Shown piece after piece: positions 18,601 to 27,600 of a stretch of DNA of 64,000 nt. Position 1 is the stretch's first letter; each line of letters starts with the position of its first letter. The notes beneath the pieces are model-generated. The model was not told where the DNA came from, did no database searches, and saw nothing but the letters and a program-made list of their open reading frames with translations. This stretch comes from G942493275 sp942493275 (GTDB lineage: Bacteria; Actinomycetota; Coriobacteriia; Anaerosomatales; PHET01), in the NCBI GenBank assembly GCA_942493275.1, contig OW818687.1, forward strand, positions 1,736,001-1,800,000. The letters run 5' to 3'. The position numbers and the translations under genes were made by a program.

Positions 18601-21600
18601 CTCCGGTCGGTTGGACGCAGATCTCCGGCGCACTGCCCGCGCAGGCGAACGTGCTCGTTCGCTTCTGGGGCAGCGTCAACACCAACAACACCGAGTGGAT
18701 CCGCTTCGACGACATCCTGCTCACCGGCAAGGCGCCCGGCGCCTCGCCCGGCACCGCGGACGCGAACTGCGGCGGCGGCAGCTGCCACAACGTGGCCGAC
18801 GTCGCGTTCATCCACAACGACTCGGTCCCGGCCAACAGCATGAACCCGGACTGCGCCACCTGCCACACGAACGCCTCGGTCAACCCGACCAAGGACTGCT
18901 TCGCAGCGGGCTGTCACGCCGGCGGTCACGGCCTGGGCTCGCACACGGCGAACTCGAGCCAGCTGTGCGTGGACTGCCACGAAACGGGCAACGTCCAGAC
19001 GATCCACCCGACGTGCGACACCTGTCACGCAAATCCGAGCTACCCGGGCATCACGGCGGCCAACACCGCGGAATGCACCGACTGCCACAACGGTCTCGAA
19101 GTGGGCGGCCACAACTACGCGCCGACCAACCCGCAGCACTATGCTGGTTCCGAGACCACGCATACGGCATCGGCTCAGGCCGGCACCGAAGCCGGCTTCG
19201 CCTGCTCGAGCTGCCACAGCCTCGAGATGAAGCCCGAACACATCACGAAGACGACGACCGCGTTCTCCACGGTTCCGGGAACTCACACCGACAAGTGCGT
19301 CGCCTGCCACGAGATCGAGGTCGACAATCTCGCAGGCGCCTGGAACGACACATGCGATGCCTGCCACGCCACGAAGCACACAGCGATGCCCACGGCCCAC
19401 AACGGTTCGGTCGTTGGAGCGGCGTGCGGTACGGGCGGCTGTCACGACGTCACCGACGTCCGCGCGCTGCACAGCAACTCGGTGACCTCGAACGCCACCG
19501 TCACCACGTGCGTCAACACCTGCCACACCTCGGCGACCGCGGTCCCGACGACGATCGACTGCGATTCGGCCGGATGCCACGACGGCACGGTTCACCCGAG
19601 CGAGGCCGAGGCGCACACCACGCTCGCGAGCACCGGCTGCTCGGTCTGCCACGAGTCCGGCGACCTCAAAGCTGTCCACGCGAACAACTGCGCGACCTGC
19701 CACGGCAACGCGACCTATCCGACGCTGCCGGCCGGCAAGCTCGAGTGCGTGAGCTGCCACAACGGCACCGATGTGGGTAGCCACGTCTACACCCCGTACG
19801 ATCCCAATCACTACACCGCGCTGCCGCATACGGGCGACGGCGTCGAAGCCGGCATCTCCAACACCGGCGGCAAGACGTGTGCGACCTGCCACAGCCTCGA
19901 GATGAAGCCCGAGCACGACAAGACGAGCACGAGCTTCGCGCTCGGCATCTACGCCGATAAGTGCGCCGCCTGTCACGAGCTCAATGTCGACACTCTCGGC
20001 GGTGCCTGGAGCAAGGACTGTCAGGCGTGCCACACGACCGTCTCGGTACACAGCGCTTATGCGACGAAGCACGACTACAGTCTCACCGCGGCCAACGTCA
20101 CCGCATGCGGCGGCGCCAACTGCCACAACGTCGCGATGGCCGACGTCATCCACTCCTCGGCGCTGCCGGGTGCGGGCGATTGTACGAGCTGTCACATGAG
20201 CCCGAACTCGGTGCCGACGCAGACGCTGTGCACCAGCTGTCACAGCGCGCATCCCAACCAGACGACGGTTCACACCAGCACTGAGACCGAGTGCCTGAAC
20301 TGCCACACGGGTTACAGCAACGTCACGACCCACGTCGGCGGGTGCGCTGGCTGCCACAGCAACGCGACGCTCGTGGACTACCTCAAGAACAACTACACGC
20401 CGACCTGTACCGGCTGCCACAACGGCACCGTGCTCGGGTCGATCTACACGCCGTCGGATCCGAACCACTACTCCCTCGCGCTGCATACGCCGGCCGACTT
20501 CACGACCGCGGTCCAGGGTGCGGGCGGCGACGGCACGATCGAGACCGAAGGCGAGGAGTGCGCGACCTGCCACACCTCGACGCTCAAGATCGCGCACGCG
20601 ACCACGACCACCAGCGGTGGCTCGGTAACCTGCGTCGAGTGCCACACCAACACAACGCTCGGTTCCGCGACGGTCGTTGCCGGGAGTTGGTCGGGCGACA
20701 AGTGCAAGGACTGCCACGACACCGGGGCGGCCACCACACACGACACGTATGTGACTGCGCACACCGTGAGCACCGCGCGCGGCTGCGCGGGTTCCGGCGC
20801 GAGCTGCCATGGAACCACCACCAACATCGCGACGTTGCACGGCGTTTCGCAGGTCGGCGGCGCGCCGAAGTACAGCTCCTGCTCGAACAGCGACACCGGA
20901 GAGAGCTGCCACGTCACCCTCGATGACCGGCCGGCCAAGGTCTGGACCGGTACGGACTCGTGCGGTGAGGGCTCGACCGGCTGCCACACCGAGAAGAACA
21001 CCACCAACCACGGCGGCGGCCATGTGCTCGACGCGGCGGGAAGTACCTACAACAACACCACGGTGACGGGCTGTACCGCAGCAGGCACCGGCTGCCATGG
21101 CGCCTCCACCGGCACCAACTACCAGGGCTATCACCCGGCCAGCGGCTGCACCGCGGGCCCGTGTCACACGGCCACGAACCATAACGACGCGCAGTTCAAC
21201 GACCCGAACAACTGCCAGAACTGCCACGGCGGCGGCGCGACGCAGTACGACAACGCGCCCGACGTCGTGGGCCTGACGGACGCTTCGCCGGCCGGCCACT
21301 ACAACGAGACCACCCACACCGCCTCCGCGCTGACCACCACGGTCAACGGTGGGGCCGGCGGTACGGTCACCGCGACGTGCACCAGCTGCCACGCCAGCGT
21401 CGGAGCCGGCATCGACGGGCTGTACAACCAGCACCAGGCCCTGCCGTCGCCGTACGGAAACACCACGTGCGCGGATTGCCACAACTACAGCGCCGGCGTG
21501 ACCGCCGAGATCAAGACCAATAACTGGACGAGCAACCTGTGCGCGGATTGCCACAACGGCACCGACATGCCCGGCCTCGCTCAGCACGGTACGACCGCCC

Positions 21601-24600
21601 CGGCCGTCGCCGCCACGCCTTCGGGCTGCTCGGCCGGCTCCGCTGGTTGCCACTCGGACCTAAACCTCCACGAGATCCACAAGGGCAAGAGCGGTGGCCT
21701 GGTCAGCACCTGCGCCATCAGCGGCTGCCACAACTACTCGGCACAGGGCCTCAAGCCGACCGCCAAGACGTGCGGTACGACCGGCGCCTGCCACACCGGC
21801 GCCGTTCATGCCGGTGAGGCGGCTGCCCACACGACACTCGCGAGCTCGGTGTGCGTGCAGTGCCATGAGTCCGGTGACCTGAGCACGGTCCACGCCGACG
21901 CCTGCGCGACCTGCCACGGCAACGCGACCTACCCGACGCTGCCGACCGGCAAGCTCGAGTGCACGAGCTGTCACAACGGCACTGACGTGGGGACTCACGT
22001 CTATACGCCGCACGATCCGAACCACTACACCGGCAACGAGCTGGTTCACACGGCGGACGGCGTCGAGGCCGGCATCGCAAACACCGGTGGCAAGGCGTGC
22101 AACACGTGTCACCTGCTCGAGACCAAGCTGGAGCACTTCAAGTCGACCACCAGCTTCAATCTCGGCGGCCACGCCGATCGCTGCGTCGCGTGCCACGAAC
22201 TGAAGGTGGACACCCTCGGCGGCGCCTGGAGCAAGGACTGCCAGGCCTGCCACACAACCGTTTCCGTTCACAACAACTACAGCGCGGCCCACGACTTCGC
22301 CGCCTACAACGCGAGCAACACGACCTCGTGCGGCGGTGCGAACTGCCACAACGTGGCGCTGGCCGACGTGGTTCACTCGTCGACTCTTCCGGGCGGCGGT
22401 GACTGCGGAAGCTGCCACAGCAGCAGCGAGTCAGTGACCGAGCGCCTGTGCGTCGACTGCCACCCCGCCTCGCCACACGCGACGGCGACCGCGCACAACT
22501 CGGTCTCGTATGGCGCCACCGCTGAATGTCGTTCGTGCCACACCGCGTACAGTGACATCACGGTTCACGCGGGTGGCTGCGCGAGCTGTCACAGCAACGC
22601 CACGCTCACCGACTACCTCAAGAACAACTACACGGGTAACTGCATGGACTGCCACTCGAGTGGCGTTCTCGGCGGTACCTACACCCCCGCGGACCCGAAC
22701 CACTACGTCGCGGCGACCCACACGGCTGATATCGCGGCCGATACGGTGAACACCGGCGGCAGCGTCGTCACCACCAAGGCTTGCACCGCGTGCCACAGCA
22801 CGCCGCTCGCCGCCGAGCACAACGTGACCGTGGGCGTCGGCAACGTGTCGTGTGTCGAGTGCCACACGGACACTACGCTCGGGTCGGCGACCGTCGTCTC
22901 CAACAACTGGCCCACGAACAAGTGTGCCGACTGCCACACCGCCACCCACAACACCATGGGCGCCGATCACGACATGACGGCCACCAGCGCTTCGTGCGCC
23001 GGGGCCGGCTGCCACACGGTGGCCAACATCTCGGCGATCCACGCCGACACGGTCCTCACCGGCCAGCCCACGATCACCTCATGCAGCGTCTGCCACATCA
23101 GTGCCGACGAAGGTCGCGTCAACGGCGCGACGGCTGCGCTGTCCACCGCGACGGCATGCTCCAGCTGTCACCCGGGTCTGCCGCTGCACGAGTCGCTGCA
23201 CCTGGCGCCGAGCAGCACGGCATGTACGAGCTGCCACGAAACCAACAACGTCCAGACGCTGCACGGCGCACTCGGCGACGGCTGCAACGTATGCCACGGC
23301 GGCGGCGGATTCACTGACGTGACGCCTCCGGGCACCACGACCGCGTGCATCAACTGCCACGCCTCGGATTCGCCCGCCGACCCGAACCACTACACCGGCA
23401 CTGAGGCCATGCACACCGCATCGGCCCAGACCGGACTTGAGAGCGGCTACGCCTGCACCCAGTGCCACAGCACGCAGATGAAGCCCGAGCACATCACCAA
23501 GACCACCTCCGCCTTCTCGACGGTGCCCGGCACCTACGCCGATAAGTGCATCGCGTGCCACGAGGTCGAGGTCGACACACTCGGCGTGTGGAACGACACG
23601 TGCGACGCGTGCCACGCTGTGAAGCACACCGAGAAGACCGCGAAGCACGATGCGACGGTCGCGGGCGCCGGTTGTGCCGGTGTCGGCGGCGAGGCCACGA
23701 TCGTCTCGCTGCACTCCGAGAACTTCGACGCCGTCACGGCCCCCGCATGGCCCGCGACCTGGACCAAGGGCGGCACCGACAGCGCGCTGCTCGTGACCAG
23801 CAGCTCCACTGCGAGCAGCACGCCGAACGCCGCATCCTTCGCGAGCGACGCTTCTGCCGCCAAGAGCGCGTTCTTCCAGCGCACGATCGACACCTCGGGA
23901 CGCACGAACCCGACGCTGTCGTTCGCCTACAACACGTCACTGCCGTCCGCGACCGGAACGGAGCGCATCGTTCCGAACTCCACCGTCTCCAATGCGACGT
24001 ACAGCATCGTGGGCGGCTCGGGCAGCATCCAGGCGTCGATAGACGACCCCGACCCGCACGACACGACCACGTATGCGAGTGCGGCATCCGCGGGCCAGAT
24101 CTTCGTGGTCGGCCTCGGCAACCCCGTTGCCGCGAGCGGCACGATCAACTCGGTCACCCTGTACGCACGTGTTGCCACCGGCGAGCGCTTCCGCTGGGTC
24201 TACAACAACGGTGATGGCCAGGTCACGGACGCGACCAACCGCACCTCTGCGGCGTACACGACGCTGAGCCAGTTCACCGTCCCGGCGCCGACCGGCGGCT
24301 GGACTCCGACGGCCCTTCAGAACTTGAACGTCGGCATCAGCTCCGTGGCGAACGGCGGCTGGACCGGAACCTGCGACGTCACGCAGATGTACGTCGAGGT
24401 CAACTACACCGCACCGGCGTCAGCGGCCACCAACTACCTCAAGGCCGAGTACTCGACCACAGGTGTCGGCGGTCCGTGGACGCAGGTGTTCACGACCTCG
24501 ACGACGTCGGGCTGGGCGACCTCGACCTCGGCGGTGCCGCAGTCGGCAACGCTGCTCGTGCGCTTCACGGCGGCTTCCGATGCTGCCACCCGCATCCTGC

Positions 24601-27600
24601 GTGTGGATGACATCGCCGTCACCTACGAGCAGGCCGGTGGACCTTCGTGCCACGCTGTCAACGACGTGTCGGCAATCCACAACAACTCGATCCCGACCAA
24701 CTCGCTGAACCCGAGCTGCGTGACGTGTCACGCGTCCGCCGCTGCGGTACCCAGCACGCTCTCGTGCACCACTGCGGGCTGTCACCAGGGTTGGACGCAC
24801 TCGACGCTGCACGAGACCACGCTCAGCCAGGACTGCACGAGCTGCCACGTCGAGACCAATGTCCAGCCGCCTCACAGCGCGCTGGGCGATGGCTGCAACG
24901 TCTGTCACGGTGGCGGGGGATACACCGACGTCGCCGAGGGCAAGTCCTCTGAGTGCGTGAGCTGCCACGCCAGCGAGTCGCCGTCGAACGCGACCCACTA
25001 CGTCGGCACCGAGACCTCTCACACCGCCGGCGCGCTTCAGGCGAACGCCACGCTCAGCTACGCGGGCAACCCGACGTGCGCGGCGTGCCACAGCATGGAG
25101 ATGAAGCCCGACCACGAGCGGACCACCTCGGCGAAGACCACCTATCCCGGTGACATCTGCACGAACTGTCACCTGAGCACGGCGCTTCCGTCGGCGCAGA
25201 CTGTCGCCACCAGCGGCGGTTGGACCGACCGGAACACCGCGAGTGCGTGCGCCGCATGCCACCCGGCTGCAGGCATCACCACGCAGCACTCGCAGGCCGC
25301 GGTCACCGGCAACCACGGTGTCACCAACGATACGCAGAGCTGCGCGAGCAGCGGACCCGGCTGCCACCCCGTGAGCAACGTGTCGCAGGTCGGCGCACGC
25401 ACGACAACGGCCAACATCCACCTCGCGTGCGCGTCGTGCCACGGTACCGGCGCTCGCGCCAACCTCACGACGCCCGGCGCGCTCGCTCAGGGCTGCACCG
25501 GCAACACCAACTGCCACGCGATCTACTCATCGGCGAGCCACAACGGCATGAACGGCAACGAGGTGATCCACCAGGCCACCAACATGGAGGCGGACCTCGG
25601 CGTCGCGAGCTACCAGGATCAGTGCAATGACTGCCACGACGACGGTGACGGCAACGTGACCACCGCCGGCCTGCGCAACGTTCACGTCACGCGCGCCGGC
25701 TGGACCGGCAGCTACTGCACCGACTGCCACAACGCCACGACGCCGATCAACTCCGGCGCGGTCATCAAGGGCACGTGGAACCAGTCATGTGACGCCTGCC
25801 ATGCCACCAAGCATACGGCGTTCACCGCAGCGACCCACGACTCGACCGCCGGCAGCGGCTGCACCATCGGCACCTGCCACGGTGCGAGCGGCGGCGTCGC
25901 AGACATCCGCGCGATCCACGACACCGCCGCCCAGGGCTGCACGGCAACTGGTACGGACAGTGAGGGCTGGGCCGGCGCGTGCCATGATCTGAACAAGCAG
26001 ATGTCATCGACGGCGATGAGCTGCGGCTCGGGCGCGACCGGACAGGCCTGCCACACCAACCATACGCACCTCAACCACGGACCGGCGCACAACTACAGCA
26101 CCGCGAGCAACTACACCGACGGCTCGGGTCAGGGCCTTGAGTCCGGCTGCTCGAACTCGGGCGCCGGCTGTCACGGCACGGATGCGACCTATGCTGACGC
26201 CATCGCCACATACCATCCGCAGGGCAGCATCGACTGCATGACCTCCGCGTGCCATACCAGCCCGTCGATGACTGCAGGCTGGAAGTCGGCGAACGACGAC
26301 TCGGACTGCGCGAACTGCCATAACGGGTCGTTCGTGAATGCTGTCGATGCGATCAACCTGTACGACCTGAATCCGGCGGGCCACTACGGAGAGACTACGC
26401 ATACGGTCACGTCCGGCCTGGCTGTACCGGTGACGGCCGGCGGCACCGCGACTGCATCGTGCGGCACCTGCCACGACATCGGGCTTGCGACCGCGCACAG
26501 CGGCGCAGGCTTCAACTCGAACCGCGGCACGTCGCTCGGCACCAAGATCACGTGCGCCGAGTGCCACAACAACTACAGTGCGGTAGTGACCAGCGGATGG
26601 GCGACTCCGGCGTGTACCTCATGCCACGTGGTCGGTACCTACGCCCACATCGACGGAGGCGCGGACGCTCCTGTGGTCAACGCGACCTCCACGGCCGCAT
26701 GCGGCGCGTCGGGTACCGGCTGCCACACGACCTACAACGTCCATGAGCTGCACAAGAGCGCCTCCGGCGGCTGCACGCTGGCGGGCTGTCATGACGCCAA
26801 GAACAAGGACATGACGGGGCTGGCCGGAACGTGCGGCCAGGCGACCGGCTGCCACCTCAGCACGATCTACACCGCGACGCTGCACAACGGCGTTCCTGCG
26901 GGCCGTGCCGACGGCGTCGATGCCGACCACCACACCGCTGGGGCGACGCTGGCTGCTCAGACGTACACCTACAACAGCAAGTCGGCCGCATGCTCCGCGT
27001 GCCACAGCATGGTCCTTGGTACCGAGCACGGGCGCACGACGTCCACGCTGTCCGCCGCAGGCGCGAACAACTGCCTCAAGTGCCACAACGACTCGGCGAC
27101 GGTGAGCAACATCGTCAAGACGAACTGGCCGAGCAAGAACACTGCTACCGGCTGTTCGGTCTGCCACGCCAACACCGACGTCACGTCCGCGGCTACGGCG
27201 CACGCCAACTCGGCTAACCACGCGGTGGGCACCTCAGTCACCGGCTGCACGGGCCTGGGTGCGGGCTGCCACGGCGTCGCTGCGACCCCGGATCTGACGA
27301 CCGTCCACGCGACCGGTTGCGCGCTTACTCGCGCCTGCCACAGCCCGACGGTGTTCAACCCGACCGCGAAGACCTGCAACAATGCCGCCTGCCACAGCAC
27401 CACCTACAACACCACTACCGACTACACGCACCGCGTGGGCACGCAGAACATCAACGGTACCGAGACGACGCATACGGTCGCTGCTGGAAACCTGACGACC
27501 ACGGTCAATACCGGCGGTACCGCGTCCGCGGCATGTTCGGTCTGCCACAGCGCGGCTCTGAAGACATCGCATAACTACGCGGTTGGCTTCTCGACCGCCT

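Noticed and set aside
16518..21653. A 1711-codon open frame on the minus strand opposite the giant cytochrome
   Set aside because: It mirrors GC-biased codons of the real gene, has no start signals, and its sequence is Val/Ala/Arg low-complexity as expected for an antisense shadow.
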